Shown piece after piece: positions 1-12,011 of a stretch of DNA of 64,000 bases. The notes beneath the pieces are model-generated. The model worked only from the letters and a program-made list of their open reading frames with translations, ran no database searches and was not told the origin of the DNA. The translations under genes were made by a program, and so were the position numbers. This stretch comes from Scolanthus callimorphus (lineage: Eukaryota; Cnidaria; Anthozoa; Actiniaria; Edwardsiidae): assembly GCA_033964015.1 (NCBI GenBank), contig CM066913.1:25756790-25820789 (forward strand), read 5' to 3'. Each line of letters begins with the position of its first letter. Positions within the stretch are counted from its first letter, which is position 1.

Positions 1-2207
1 CCCGTGAGGGGTGAACCGCCAAACCGTGTGAGCGATTTTCGATATTTTGCATATTTACGAAAAGTTAAAAGTCGCATTTTTTACAGTTTGTGGCCGCAAA
101 ATTTATCATATTTTTTTTTTTCAAGTAAAAAATAAAAATTCCCTGACACCGTTTTTTTAGTTGTGATCATTTTCTAACGACACAGAAAATTTGACGCCAA
201 TATCTTAAATCGTGCGGGGTCAGGAGCTTCGCGAAGGTGAAAATTTGACCTAAAATTAAAGTGCTAGAAAAAGCGTATAAAATTAATTAAATTACAGAAA
301 ATGAGTGGCGGCAATGCAAAATAATGGTCAATTGAAGCCTAGCAAAACCGTTGACGCGTCATTTGAGGTTTCAGAAATATACTTTAGGACTGTACCAAAT
401 GAATTTCGGGAAAAAAGTCATATTATGGATGTTTACATTTTTACCTTTCACGAGACCTTAAGTGCTAGTGGCACTTTAATAGCCACATTTACTAGTGAGC
501 CGATATTCTAACAGTGGTATTTTTACAAACGACCCTCTTTCACGCGATTTTTCTGAAACTTCTGATTTGTCATTCACGTTTGAAGAAAATTGTATCGCCA
601 TGAAATTGGAGCGATATCAAAGTGCGCTTATAGGACTTCCAAACTTAGGGTATGGGGAAAGGTTAAAGGGGTCCTTTGGCAAAATGGTTGTCATTTCGTC
701 TGCTTTTAAGGTACGTACATGTATTATATATCATTTTGAAGCTTTTGAAGAGTAGAAAACAATAATAATATTTTTAATAGATATTTATAAATAATTAATA
801 AAATCAATAATTATTTGTCAGAAACTGATTTTCTCATGTCGGTAAGTTCTAGTCCGTCAGAATTAAATAGGAGCACCCAGTTTTGTATTTAAAAAAAAGA
901 CACTAAGGTGGACTCCAAAAGTGTGACAGCGATTTTTTGTATGTCCAATGTCATAGGATTTTATTGCGTTTTGAAGTTAGATAGTAACAAAAAAGCTCGG
1001 ATTGAAAAAAAATCTCATAAAACTGGAACAATGAAACATTTTGAAAATCGCTGGCACATAAAAAATATACATTGAAGTGATCTATATACAATATATAAAA
1101 TACAATAAAAATATGTAATTGAAGTCATCTATTTACAATATATACACTAATTCTAAGAAAAAAAGGGAAAAAATTAAGGATTAAAATTATCCTTGAGAAA
1201 TTTCTGCCTTAAAACTACCTTAAAAGAATTTAGGGATGCTTGTTTTTGAAAGAGGACGGTAGCTTATTCCTCGGGCTTCCGGTGGAAGGCCCGAGGTAGA
1301 AAATGGGCTTTCGTCGTATTTTTCTTCTGCTTTCAGTCGCAAAACGCACCTTTGACAGCTGCCAATCAGTGTGTATTTAGCCAATCAGCACTACACGATA
1401 CTCATATTTCGGCTATAGCCTAGTCGTCAAAGGTTACAGCCGGTGAAAATATAGCCAATCGGAAGTTCACACACTTGCGTGACATATATGAATGCTTTTG
1501 GATCCTGAAATGAGCCGCCATCTTGGATTACACGAATCGGAGTATAAATAGGCTAAGATAAGAACTTAAACCCATCTTATGAACCATGATTTGACAAGGG
1601 ACTGTGCAGAGGGTCGATTTGTTGATGCTGATGGGATGTCAGAGTACTCCGATGCCGCAAACCAGGTATGTTTTTCAAAATTTCTGTCTGTCGCTCGTCT
1701 GCCTCAGTTCGGGGACAGTGTGGCGACTTGACCCATATATTATAACAACCAACTTTAATACCCAACGTTCCTGTCTCTTTGAAACTATTTATTGCCCCAT
1801 TACGACAGAAACATCTATCTCTGATGTGTCTAGTTTGTATATTTAGCAGAGATTAGGGATAAATCTGTGATTCCTATTGCTAAACAAAGTATAAGAAATC
1901 CAGTTTCTGTACTCACAAATAAGAAGCGATCTTGATTCGATACAAACATGAATCTTGAAATATGATCGGAAATCTTTGAAAGATAATTGAGAGCTATTTA
2001 TTTGAAAATCCGGGCAAGAGTTAACTCCATGGGTGCATATTTTGGGACTTCTGATGACTGTCTGGCTTGTTGCTGAGGGTAAAAAAACTCAATCAAAAAC
2101 CTACATTTTAGCTTGCTAAAAGAACATGCCCCTAATTAATTATATTATCCAAATGCCTTTATGAATGCCTTTTACTCCATGGCCTATTTATTTGTTTCTT
2201 GCAATGT
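1..2207. other. Gene-poor leading region
   Basis: I see no convincing gene. Two short overlapping ORFs at 305-511 and 495-755 end near a good splice-donor-like AAG|GTACGT (about 709), but they match no family I know and the first frame has stops upstream. A short perfect hairpin of the type CCTCGGGC..GCCCGAGG lies at 1269-1296. The rest is AT-rich with homopolymer runs. Confidence 0.5.
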
Positions 2208-2460
2208 TATTTTTTTTTTTCCTGGTTTCAGACACAAAATACTACCTTGACTAATTCAGCACGCAGTAAGCCAAAAAAAAAACTTTCACATCACCAAGAT
2301 TTAAATCTAAGGGAACACAAGCTTCTAACAAGACAACAAACTGACCAAACTCAATCCACAGTTAAGAAACAGAGAAAATGTCTCTGTGTCCCAACAGGGA
2401 ATTGAACCCGGGTGGCAGAAGTAAGAGGCGAGTGCTTAGCCACTACATCAACTGTGATTC
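2208..2460 (-). repeat. tRNA-derived SINE with poly(A) tail
   Basis: Read on the minus strand, 2460 to about 2395 resembles the 5' half of a tRNA-derived SINE. There is a degenerate A box around GTGGCTAAGCACTCGCC and a clear B-box-like GGGTTCAATTCCC. A body of about 180 bp follows and ends in a minus-strand A run, seen as a T run at 2209-2220. The tRNA-like head, internal Pol III boxes and poly(A) end are the standard SINE layout. The parental tRNA is not identified. Confidence 0.6.
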
Positions 2461-2724
2461 CTAGACTTCAAGATAACCTCACCATGCTCAAGTTGGAGAG
2501 GTACACTGCAAGCAAACCCAGGTGTGAGAGATGCAGTGGAGATTGCCACTCTGGCTTACACCTCTACAGCATAAGAGGCCCTGTAGATGATGGGACAGAT
2601 CAACATACCTGCCAACTCTCCGGTTTACTTGGAAGACTCACAGTTTGAACCTTGCCTCCCAGTAAAAAAATGAAAATATCTTATACATTTACAGTATATC
2701 TCTCAGTAAATTTGTGTGATTACC

Positions 2725-2985
2725 TCTTTTTAGTAAAATTACACAGGTGACTATCGAAATGGAGCGTTCTGATTGGCTTATAATCTCACACTAAATTTCA
2801 ATAGTCACCTGCCAACATTGGAGTTTTATCGATGTTTTTGGATTCGAAAATGAAATTCAAAATATTTAGAATAATCACCTGTGTAATTATACTAAAAAGA
2901 TAAGTCGCCTCAGGCTCCGTGAATATCGTCGGATAGTCCTCTCGACTCCGTTTCGGGGGACTATCTGACGATATTCACGTTGCGA
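2725..2985. mobile_element. Foldback MITE plus adjoining hairpin
   Basis: Imperfect terminal inverted repeats of about 30 bp bound 2725-2900 (left TCTTTTTAGTAAAATTACAC, right end complementary to it with a few mismatches). A second palindrome lies immediately beside it at 2919-2978 (arms GTGAATATCGTC / GACGATATTCAC). There is no coding capacity. Superfamily not assigned. Confidence 0.6.
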
Positions 2986-3727
2986 CTAATAATACAATCT
3001 CTCGGTTTTGACTACTCTGAGGTTGGCAGGCATGGATCAATGGTACCAATGAAAATTCTTAGCTTGGGATTGGAGATCATTGGTACCAATGAAAGTTCTT
3101 AGGTTGGGATTGGATATCAATATCTGGACAACTCACCAGAGCCATATATTTTTTGTTTTCAGATTTTCCACCTTCATCTTACTTCTTATTTCAGTTTTAT
3201 CGGCTAGCACTATCATGATTAGGTGTCCTAATAGAAGATGCTATGGGTTATTTGCTACCCTACCAAAACAAAGTCAAATCATATCATGCTTTTTTCCTGA
3301 CTTTAATCCACTTTATGCACCAATCAATTCCAGCAGTGACCCCCCCCCCCCCCCCCCCCCCGGGCAACCCCCTGGCATTTGCGCAAGGCACCCTTCCCAG
3401 GGGTGGGGAATTGTGTAGTATCTTTTGGCCCGGGGGCCAGGCATTGTTTTCTTTTGGCAGAGGGGGGCTAGGCCCTTGTAAATTTCCCAAAAAGTTTTTG
3501 CAAAGTCAGGTTCATAGCAAAATGATGCTATGGATGCTTATCGAGGGAAATAAATTGGGCTTGCGGCCGAGTAGCTTCGCGTACAGGGTTTAGCTGAGGT
3601 ATTGGAAGGTACAGTGAATTCAGATTTCAATCCAATTTTTTTAAACGATTCGTGTTGGCGAGGCGATAGGAACTGGTTCCTTGCAATTTCATTGAGAATA
3701 TTTTATCTCAATCAGCCCCAGTTCTCA
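2986..3727. other. Low-complexity interval
   Basis: Holds a short imperfect tandem duplication (about 37 bp, around ATTGGTACCAATGAAA, 3035-3110), a long poly-C run at 3340-3361, and GC-rich sequence of the type GGGCCAGGC. Proline-rich reading frames here come from the C run. No gene is supported. Confidence 0.5.
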
Positions 3728-5099
3728 TTACAGTGGTGATAGCAGAGATTGCTGCCTATATTCGGTCTGTGTCTTAATTTTCCAATGATAACCACCGAAA
3801 ATAGATTGTGCGTGCATAGAAAACCCAGCCATCCTCTCCAAAGCTCCTCCCATATGGCTTGCATCTGGAACGTTGAAGTCCCACTGAATTTCCCGTTGTG
3901 CACAGAAACAATCGATCTTCTGATGATTCCATTGCTCTATGGCCGCCTTTAATTCCTTATCAGCACTTGTAAAGTTAGTTCCCCGATCACTTCGTATCAT
4001 CTCCGGGTATCCGCGCAAGTTGATAAATCTTCGTAATGCATTTATCATCGAATCTGTATTAAGGGAATGTGCCACTTCTAGATGGGTGGCTCGACACGTC
4101 AGGCATGTGAAGATGCAACCATACCGCTTGAGACGCTTTTTGCCTGATATCCAACTTCGAGATCGTCGTCCTTCCACCAAAGAAATCTCAAGGCGTCACG
4201 GTCACGTGGTTCGACACGTACTTGGTGAAACATCGCTTCGATATCTCCAACTATCGCGATTGGTTGTTGTCTGAATCTGATTAAAACACCCAGCAGATGA
4301 TTGTTCAAGTCCGGGCCAGATAATAACTGATCATTCAGCGAGGTTCCTTGAAATTTAGCTGCACAAATCAAATACAACACGAACTTTACCAGGTTTTAGT
4401 GGGTGTGTCACGGATGGTGTGCTAAATACCAAACCACGCCCTCTTCAACTTCCAGTTCTTCTAGGCAACTTCCAGTTCTTCTTTCTGCGCATGGCCACTA
4501 CCGATGTAATCTCTTAGTGTGGTCCGATACTTCTGATATAGGTCTTCATCCTTAGCGAGTCTCTTCTTTAAATACTGCAGCCTTCTCTCTGCCATCTGTT
4601 GTTAGGAAAATAAGGTGGCTCCTGTCGCCATGGCAACGCAACTTGAAAATGTCCATCGACCACTTTCAGCGATTTCTCCATGATATCTAAAGCCTTCCTA
4701 TCTTCTGTTGAAGGGGAAACTTTCGTGTCTACAGTCAAATCACCAGTCTGATTTCCATAGTTTGTCGAGTTCACACCTCGTCTGCTAGTCTTTAACTTCT
4801 TCATCCATATCTTCATGGAGAAAATTAACAGAAACACCTTGCATGTCTCTTGTTCCTCCGACAGCTCCAATAACTGTCCAGCCCAGCTCGTATTTCACTG
4901 CCACAGGTTCATCTCCTTTTCCCACCTTGTAGTCTACAGGAAGGAAAAGACTGGGCCTCTCCTTAACTCCAATTAACAACTGTACAGTTCCATTTATGAT
5001 ATCAGATATACTTATATGTTTTAAATGCGGCCAACGTTTTACGTCCTCTTGCTTGGGAATACAACTCTTAGGTACTGGTATATGTTTCACTCTCTTTAT
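3728..5099 (-). pseudogene. BEL/Pao retrotransposon pol remnant (end of protease, RT, integrase)
   Basis: Minus-strand fragments keep the BEL/Pao order. At 5099-4785 is the stretch between protease and RT, with the family-typical VGKGDEPVAVKYELGWTVIG. Next is the linker with KALDIMEKSLKVVDGHF and LPWR (4870-4600). Then comes the RT start with [11 protein letters not shown] and RFLWW (4380-4165). The RT palm with its catalytic DD, RNase H and the integrase zinc domain are missing. The sequence jumps near 4165 into integrase, where SDRGTNF (second Asp) and GGALERM (Glu) of the DDE core remain (4100-3870). Frameshifts and stops separate the pieces, so this is dead. The 5' side is cut exactly at the Helentron (5100). 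Its missing gag-protease half matches the fragment at 50977-53286. Confidence 0.85.
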
Positions 5100-5289
5100 A
5101 GCGGAGCTCCTTTGCGGCCGAAGGCCGCAGAGCGGAGCACCATACCTAAGAAAAAAGCGTCCAAACGATCACAAATATAGCGCATGTATGACATTCCCAC
5201 AGGGTACCCAAAGCATCACAGGTCGCAAAGGGATGCGAGTGAATTTTCGACGTCGAGATTTCCCGCCATTTTCCCGTGCGTGCCGTGAG

Positions 5290-5500
5290 GCCTGACGTCA
5301 CAGATTGGCATGACGTCACAACATGGCGCCGCCAAGTGAGTGACACCCGAATGACTGGGGAGGGGTGGGTGGTCGATGCTTTGGTGATGGTCGCGCGTTC
5401 GCGATCACTCGCCGGTGACGTCACAACATGGAGCCGAGCGACGCGACAGGGGGAGGGGTAGGTAGTCAGGGGGGCGCTGCTCGCTCGATACTGACGTCAC
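5290..5500. repeat. TGACGTCA-rich degenerate tandem repeat in Hel-1 5' region
   Basis: Two diverged repeat units each carry 'ACGTCACAACATGG'-type blocks. At least four TGACGTCA palindromes (CRE-like octamers) occur near 5293, 5311, 5416 and 5491. The same octamer recurs near the 5' ends of the two smaller relatives at 15034-16300 and 17978-18700. Tandem repeats near the 5' end are common in non-autonomous Helentrons; a regulatory role for the octamers is inference. Confidence 0.6.
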
Positions 5501-5547
5501 ACTACAGGAAACCAAGAAAGAAACCGAGAAGATTTATAATAGATATT

Positions 5548-5861
5548 AGAAAATAACACCTATGTTGTATTGTGAATGTGCGCATTCTGATTGGTTAAAA
5601 AGCGTGTTTGTAAGAGACCTGAGAACAAGATTGTCACGCAACGCTGTCGCGCGTGTGTATGTTATTTTCTAAAAGCAATAAAAATACTTTCTGCGTGCTC
5701 TCTGGTTTCTTACAAACACTCGGGGAATGTTGTTCGAACTGATAAAACTTGAAAGACACTCGCCTTCGGCTCGTGTCTTTCAAGTTTTGATCAGTTCTCC
5801 CAACATCCCCCTCGTGTTTGTAAGAAAGCAGAGAGCACGCGGAAAGTACTTTTATTGCTTA
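5548..5861. mobile_element. 314-bp foldback MITE inserted only in Hel-1
   Basis: The mirror position in Hel-2 (about 59442) is an empty site reading ATAGATATTGAGG. Here ATT flanks the insert on both sides (5545-5547, 5862-5864), giving a 3-bp TSD. The insert contains two inverted pairs: AGAAAATAAC with GTTATTTTCT, and a long hairpin (about 5676-5855) whose arms carry GCAATAAAA...TTTTATTGC. No ORF. It must have landed after the two Helentron copies separated. Confidence 0.75.
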
Positions 5862-6179
5862 ATTGAGGTACTTCGATTCGTGGCCAATGCACAAGACGAA
5901 ACTACACTTGGGAGCGGCTGTGAGAACCAACTAGAATCGTACTACGCAAATTTCGGAGCAACAAGTGTATGTAGAAGTCAAAGAGTTCTCGTTGACAACA
6001 AGAAGCCGAGAGGCGAGATTCGGCGAGCAGCCAACTATGACAAACATGAAACACTACAGTCGTGGTCTAGCGGACATGGGGCGTTTATAATAGAACAGTG
6101 GCTTTTTGGGGGACTAGAATTACATGGAGGATCCGTAAAAGGTGGGTTTCTATTCACTTTGTAATATTGTTGTCGACTG

Positions 6180-7900
6180 TCGCCGTCTTTGTTGTTTTAG
6201 AGCGAAGCTAGCCTGGGCCACATGAAAGTCATGAACTACTCAAATACTGCTTTGCTAGATTACTTACTTGGTTAATTGAATAAAACTTTGTTTTGATTTC
6301 CACATAACGGTAGTTATAAAGTGTTAGTCGATACTTACGGTTTGATAAGTAGGAGAAATAAAAGTGTGAGGGGAGACGAGTCTAAATCTTAAGTTAATGG
6401 CGGCCATTGCGAGTTGTTTAAACTCACTTTGTAATTTCTTTATTATAGGGAGATGGGAGTTCAGGCAGGATACACTAAAGTTGTTTCTACGCACAGGAAT
6501 AAAGGTAAACGTCGCTGTTCATTGTGTATATCGAACATTGCATTTTGATAGTTTGAATCCGAGATGACTCGCGAATCGGCAGGATCGGAAAGGAGTAACT
6601 TAGGATTTGACTTAACTTAGAACAGAACAGAAACCTTTATTTAATTAATAGTCCAAGACCGAACGACCGAGTTGTGTCATGTTTTGGAAAGCGAAGGAAT
6701 GTCACAAAAATGAAAACTAGAAGAGAAACCAAGACTTCGAGGCAAAGCTAGTATTTTTGGCACCTGCCAACTTCCTCTCACAACTGCGGGTTTATGTGGG
6801 TTTTCCTGGCCTAAAATTCGACATTCTGGATTTCCTCTCCTAGAAAACACGGTAAGGATAGGAAAATTATGTCATTTGTTTTTGTTTTCCTGCTACCACA
6901 GGCCTCTCTTCTCTGCATTTCACAAGTTGACATGTCTAAGAAGTAGAAAACTGAAATTGAGTCTATAACTCAAGAAAACAAAAACTTAATTACAAAACTA
7001 CGGTAATCCTATTGTTATTTGCACCCATGTTAGATTGTAGACTGCCAGAGTGGCAATTTTACGTGCAGTGTACTTATTGATGAACTAATCTCTTTTCGCT
7101 GCTAACTTCCTGCTGTTTAGGGACCGGTCATTATTTATCGAGGGGGGAGGGGGGCGCTGGTGCAATTAAGGGGTGGGTCACCACTGTATTCACCTTGCTT
7201 TTGGCAAAACACTTTATTCTGTTCCGTATTAATGTTTCTATGCCCAAAAACAAAGGTTTCCCTATTTGAATTTTATTATTGAACACTTATTTTTTGTGCA
7301 TCATAATAAACACTGGTACAGTACATCTGTAACATAAAACTAGTACCCAGTTAATATAAACACTAAACTGTAATCCTAAATAGCTGTGGACCCGGGGGCA
7401 GTGGGGGCTGAGCTTTTTGAAACTATATATTTTTTGTATTTACACGTAAAAAGAAAAGGAACAGAAGAACCTTTTTGTTTGTTGTTTTTGTTTCTGTTGT
7501 GACATTAGGCTCAGTAGGGGTTAAGATTACATTGTGACATATTTTCATCAAAATATATGTGAGGTGAAAACATGGAAAATAGAAATTACATGCACACTTC
7601 ATTTTTTTGCCTGTTCGGCACCCCCACTTTTTAGGGTGCTCTTCCGCCCCTGTGTTATCCCAACTGTTTGGGAGGTAGTATGACCCTGAAGGGAAGATAA
7701 TACCAGACTGGACTATTTAAGATACCCAAGGTGTTTATATCTGACCTAAATGAAAACTCAGGTTGGATCGAAGCTTAAATCTGAGATCCAAGTGGGAATG
7801 TGTGAACTTCCCAACTGGGATCAAAAAATTTTATTTTGGCATACAGGTAGCATGTTAATTTAGTGAATGCAGAAACAACAACATTGTATTGGCATCCATT
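6180..7900. other. Non-coding interior of Hel-1
   Basis: No gene is supported. The sequence is shared with Hel-2 in inverse orientation. It contains a G-rich tract near 7140 (GAGGGGGGAGGGGGG) and ordinary AT-rich DNA. Confidence 0.5.
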
Positions 7901-8482
7901 CAGGGCTGTAACTCCCTCATACAGCCATATTTTCATTACTGTAGTGCTGTATGGGGGACATGTGCAAAGGGATGGCAAACACCCTCCAGATACTCCAAAA
8001 CATGGCAGCCAGGGTTTTGACCTTCTCAAAATTATGATAAACGGTCAAGGGATTTACTGGATGAGCTAGAGTGGGACAATCTTGAGACCAGGAGGGACAA
8101 ACAGCTAGCATTGATGATGTACAAAACCCAAAATGGAGGAATCCTAGATAAGGTACCTCTCAAATATTTTCTTGTATTCCTATTAAACTCATAAGTATAA
8201 TTTTAAGTAGAGTTTTTCAGCTCCTGCTTAAAAATTAACAATTTTGAGCTATCAGAATTGTCAATATATTAAATATAACTTTTTAATAATTTATGTATTT
8301 TACATTATTCATTATCTTTGTATCTACCATTATCCCTATATTTTATTGTATATATATTTTAAATTGTACATAATATGTAAGTTAGATTATATTAATAGTT
8401 AGATACCGTGTAATGCGCTTTTGATCATTATATGTTAAAAAGTGCACTATAAATCAATAAATTATTATTTATTATTATATAA
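7900..8482 (+). pseudogene. CR1/L2-type RT C-terminus and 3' end, nested in Hel-1
   Basis: Conceptual translation with frameshifts and stops gives the C-terminal motif typical of CR1/L2 reverse transcriptases: YFHYCSAVWG, then LQILQNMAARVL, then WDNLETRR (about 7925-8100). The 3' untranslated end has the short GCGC / TGCAC stem and CACTATAAAT followed by ATT repeats (8459-8482), as in CR1/L2 tails. The catalytic part is absent, so this is a 5'-truncated dead copy. It was present before the Helentron duplicated, since Hel-2 carries it too (56818-57400). Confidence 0.7.
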
Positions 8483-8680
8483 CTCAATATATACTGAGCA
8501 TACATTACTGCCAAGATTTTTGTGATTGCATCTAGAATTTAGGTTCTGGTCATGTAAATGGAGATATTTTTTGGCAAAAAGATGTCAAACAAATAACCTT
8601 GGAAAATGTAACCAACCAAATCATCAAGTACTGTTTTACCCTTGAAATGACAGATTAAAATGCTTCAAATCTTTTTTCAA

Positions 8681-8875
8681 TGTGTGCTTCCAGAAAATAC
8701 CCCCGTCCCCCCCCCCCCCTCCCTCCCCTCCACACACACACACAGAGCAGGTGTTGAAAAAGTGACCTCCCTACCCATCTGATATTTCCAAAGGAAAATA
8801 CAGTACTTGTATGGAAGAAATCAGATAATTGACCCTGCCCCCACCCCTCTGGAATTTCCTGGCCCCCGGGTGGTG
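8681..8875. mobile_element. MITE of the TGTGNTTCCAGAAAAT family, nested in Hel-1
   Basis: It begins TGTGTGCTTCCAGAAAATAC and has the family core CAGTACTTGTATGGAAGAAA in the middle, around long C and CA runs. The right terminus is eroded. Related copies are at 11300-11454 and 42105-42260. Mirror copy in Hel-2 near 56440-56620. Non-coding. Confidence 0.5.
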
Positions 8876-9930
8876 ATGCAATTTGCATCCTTTACCATGT
8901 CAAGCATCCCGGTTCTTCTTCTCCATGGAGACCTCTTGGCCTCCACTCTTTAACATTCCTTAATGTTAATATCTGATGTGCCAGATACAGGTTTTGATAA
9001 ATCCGTGAAATAGCATACTTAGCACTAATGCACTCTAATTTATTTGTTCTCTAATGTGCTGTCTTGACTACTACACTTTGAATATTATATGTCTTCACGG
9101 ATCTAGGAAAACCACTCTTGAAACTGAACAAGATGGAATTAGTCAATCATAGACAAACAATTAGAAATCATTTCATTCATTCTTGATTTCATGAATTCAT
9201 CACTAAAATGTACATGTATAGTATCCAATTAGCCATGCATGGTATTATTTAAGACTGGAAAATAGAAGATTTGTCTTTAAGCTTCATCAGACTTATTGCT
9301 TTTCTCTTTCAATTTCAGCGACAAAGCAGCAGCCAGAAATGGCTCTTGGACAGGCCAAAAATTATATAAATAGTATTACATGGACTGCAGAACAGACTTT
9401 GAAGTTCATAAGAGACTATGTATGGCAATGAGAGATAAGAGGGAATAACTTTACAGAAAACAGTGGAAGGGCAAGGGCTAACCCCCCTCCTCCCCCCTGC
9501 CATCCATGAATTAGAATACAATATGTAATGGCATCGCCTTGTCTCCTCTTTCTTTTCCAAGTTTACATTTATTACACTTTTTGAATACTTTATTGTAATA
9601 ATGGCACATGCACCCCATGGTGTACTGTCACAATAACGACTATCTATGTCTATGTCTATGTATTATGATTTCTAAATACTTGTCAAGAATCAGTTTAATG
9701 CATTTGCAGTGCTTTTATTATTTAAGAGGATGTAAATGCATCAACCAACTTTGTCTACAATTAGCCTATGCCAGCTAGTGAGAATGCAATGCTGCTGCAA
9801 TTCAATTATAGCTGAGGTACTAAGATGATATTATACATAACAATTAGTATAGCCTGCTCATGACTCTGTCTTGTGTTTTTGAAAAGAAAATGTATCCATG
9901 ATTGTTAGATCATCTGGTTTGTGAACATTA
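8876..9930. other. Non-coding interior of Hel-1
   Basis: No supported gene. The interval 9590-9670 ends in three CTATGT-type repeats after GGCACATGCACCCCATGG and could be another non-LTR 3' end, but no coding trace confirms it. Confidence 0.4.
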
Positions 9931-11110
9931 GGCTGCATTCATTATGTATACTACAGGGGGGCAGAGGATTTTGAGGGGGGATCTCAAAATTTAGCAACTG
10001 GAAAAGGGGGGATGTGAAGTTTTTTTCATAACATGAAGGGGGGATGCATATTTTTGTTGAGATATTATATATTATATTTAATACAAGGTTGTGCAGTTTG
10101 ATAGTAAATGAAGGAAGGCTCAATATTGAACACCGAGTTTGAACCTCCTGAAGAAATATCACTTGCACCATGCACTACTATCTCGTGTATTTACCCTCTT
10201 TCAACTGATATGTTGAAAAAAGCTGCGCGCTTTGCGTGCATAAATACTTATAAACTTAAAAGATTGTAAAAGGCCTTCTTGTTACCACAATTCCTCGAAG
10301 TCCTCTTCAGTGACTTTTGTCTGCCAGACAACAACGCCTTTGGACTTTTGATTAATAGTCTTGATTAGTCTTTGATTAATTGCGGCGCGCACACAAAGGA
10401 AAACAAACCAAACAATGAAATAGAAAATAAATGATACTCAGTCTATGTAGTAAGGTTCCAATCGAGAAGCGCAGCAGAACACTTGGTAGAAAGTCACTAC
10501 ACACAAGAGTACAGCAACCTAGGATTTTATTTGCAATTTTTTTATCATTGAGCCTTGTTCTGCATCTTTCGAAAAAATGTTATTGGCGCGACCCTAACTC
10601 AACATATAGATTGAAAAAATGTCGGGGGGGGGCATGTTTTTTCCTTTTGACCAAGAGGTGGGATTCGTAAAAAATATTATTATATAGACAAGAGTGTTTT
10701 ACTGGGAAATACGCCACTCGTAGATCTCATACGAAGCTACATCCGGGTCCTCAGTGACATATTTTCCATATCCTCACTAGTGAGTATATCGATCAAAACA
10801 AAAGTGCTTGGAAATCATTTGGAATATTTTTTTCTGGTTTGTCTATATAATAAAAAAAAATACACGGTGGCTTGAAGATATGAGTTTTATTTTCTCGTGT
10901 CAAAACAATATTTTACTCATTCGCTGCGCTCATTCGTAAAATATTGTTCTTGCCACTCGAAAATAAAACTCATATCTTCGCGCCACCGTGTAATATCCTC
11001 TATATATGTTGTGCCTTGGGGGATCTGAAAATTTTGCATTATCAAAAAAAAATCCTCTGCCCCCCCCCCCCCCCCCCCCCCCCCCTGTAGTATACATAAT
11101 GAATGCAGCC
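9931..11110. mobile_element. 1.18-kb TIR element nested in Hel-1 (possibly PIF/Harbinger-type)
   Basis: Terminal inverted repeats of about 30 bp start GGCTGCATTCATTATGTATA and run into G/C homopolymers plus GCAGAGGATTTT. TTA flanks both ends (9928-9930 and 11111-11113). A TWA target duplication with GG-initial termini fits PIF/Harbinger non-autonomous elements, but no transposase is present, so the class is tentative. It holds a further large hairpin (about 10862-10993, arms CACGGTGGC / GCCACCGTG). Mirror copy at 54188-55371. Confidence 0.6.
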
Positions 11111-11299
11111 TTAAAACAATAGATTACTTGCTCTAGATTTCCATGAACTGATCAAGACTCCTCATTTGCACCATATAAATCTCCAGCTTGTTAAAATCTT
11201 TTGTTACATAATTGTGTTAACCAAATTAACCATACATCATACATGGTGGGTTTTGAACATAGGGTAGGTAGTTTTTTTTCTTTGGGAATTTCAGCAAAG

Positions 11300-11454
11300 T
11301 GTGGTTCCACAATATATCCATACCCCTCCCACATGGAAGGGATTGGAAATTCTGGAGGGATGGGGATCAATTTACCTGATCTTTTCCATACAAATACTGT
11401 ATTTTTACCACCCTTTCGAGAGGGAGGGGTATGGATATTTTCTGGGATCACACA
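11300..11454. mobile_element. MITE of the TGTGGTTCC family, nested in Hel-1
   Basis: Ends are TGTGGTTCCACAATATATCC and the near-complement GGATATTTTCTGGGATCACA. The core reads TTTTCCATACAAATACTGTA, shared almost exactly with the copy at 42105-42260. Non-coding. Confidence 0.6.
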
Positions 11455-12011
11455 ATTAAAAAAGATGCCCTCTCATGCGTCTTTTAGGGAAACATCCATG
11501 TAATGTGCATGGGATCAACTAGGAAAGGTGCAACTCTTCACTCACCTTTGTGTAATGTTATGTTCCAAGCCCTCCGAGAACAATTCCGTAACTCATAAAG
11601 TGGTAGCTCTTAAAAGGACAATTAATGTAATGGAAATGGTCCCTCCCCTGAAAAGCTCACGAATTGGGATTGCCCTCCCCTTACCATTCCTTCCCTTACC
11701 ATTGGAATTTCCAATACATACAAAGCAGGATAAATACAAATACCAAAATTGGCGACCAACTTTTCTGAATTTCTCTGCTCATTCCATGGTGGGTATTTTC
11801 TTGAATCTTTTATGAATATACTGACAAATAAAAGCTTTTCTCTTTATGGTATGTTTGTGCTTTGTTACAATCATTCCATTGGGTAGGTTATAGTCTTCCA
11901 CACAGCCAGTCCACAGTGACAAACAATATACCCATGACAACCATGTTTTATTCTCACGGAAACATGTAACCGGGAGCTCCGCTTTTAGCCAGTGGCTAAA
12001 TCTATATATTA

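Larger units (their letters stand above)
5100..12011 (+). mobile_element. Hel-1: 6.9-kb non-autonomous Helentron-like element
   Basis: It starts AGCGGAGCTCC (5100-5110), followed by a GCGGCCGAAGGCCGC hairpin (5114-5128). It ends with the inverted GGAGCTCCGCT (11973-11983), the perfect palindrome TTTAGCCAGTGGCTAAA (11984-12000) and CTATATATTA (12002-12011). Asymmetric inverted repeats, a 3' stem-loop and a T on each flank without target duplication are the known signature of Helitron2/Helentron elements. No Rep/helicase or endonuclease ORF is visible, so it depends on a partner. It carries nested MITEs, a CR1/L2 RT scrap and TGACGTCA repeats. A near-identical inverted copy lies at 53287-59877. 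Class assignment rests on termini only. Confidence 0.75.

Noticed and set aside
3080..3593. Overlapping frames with a proline-rich stretch
   Set aside because: The prolines come from a poly-C run in low-complexity DNA. No domain, splice or codon support.
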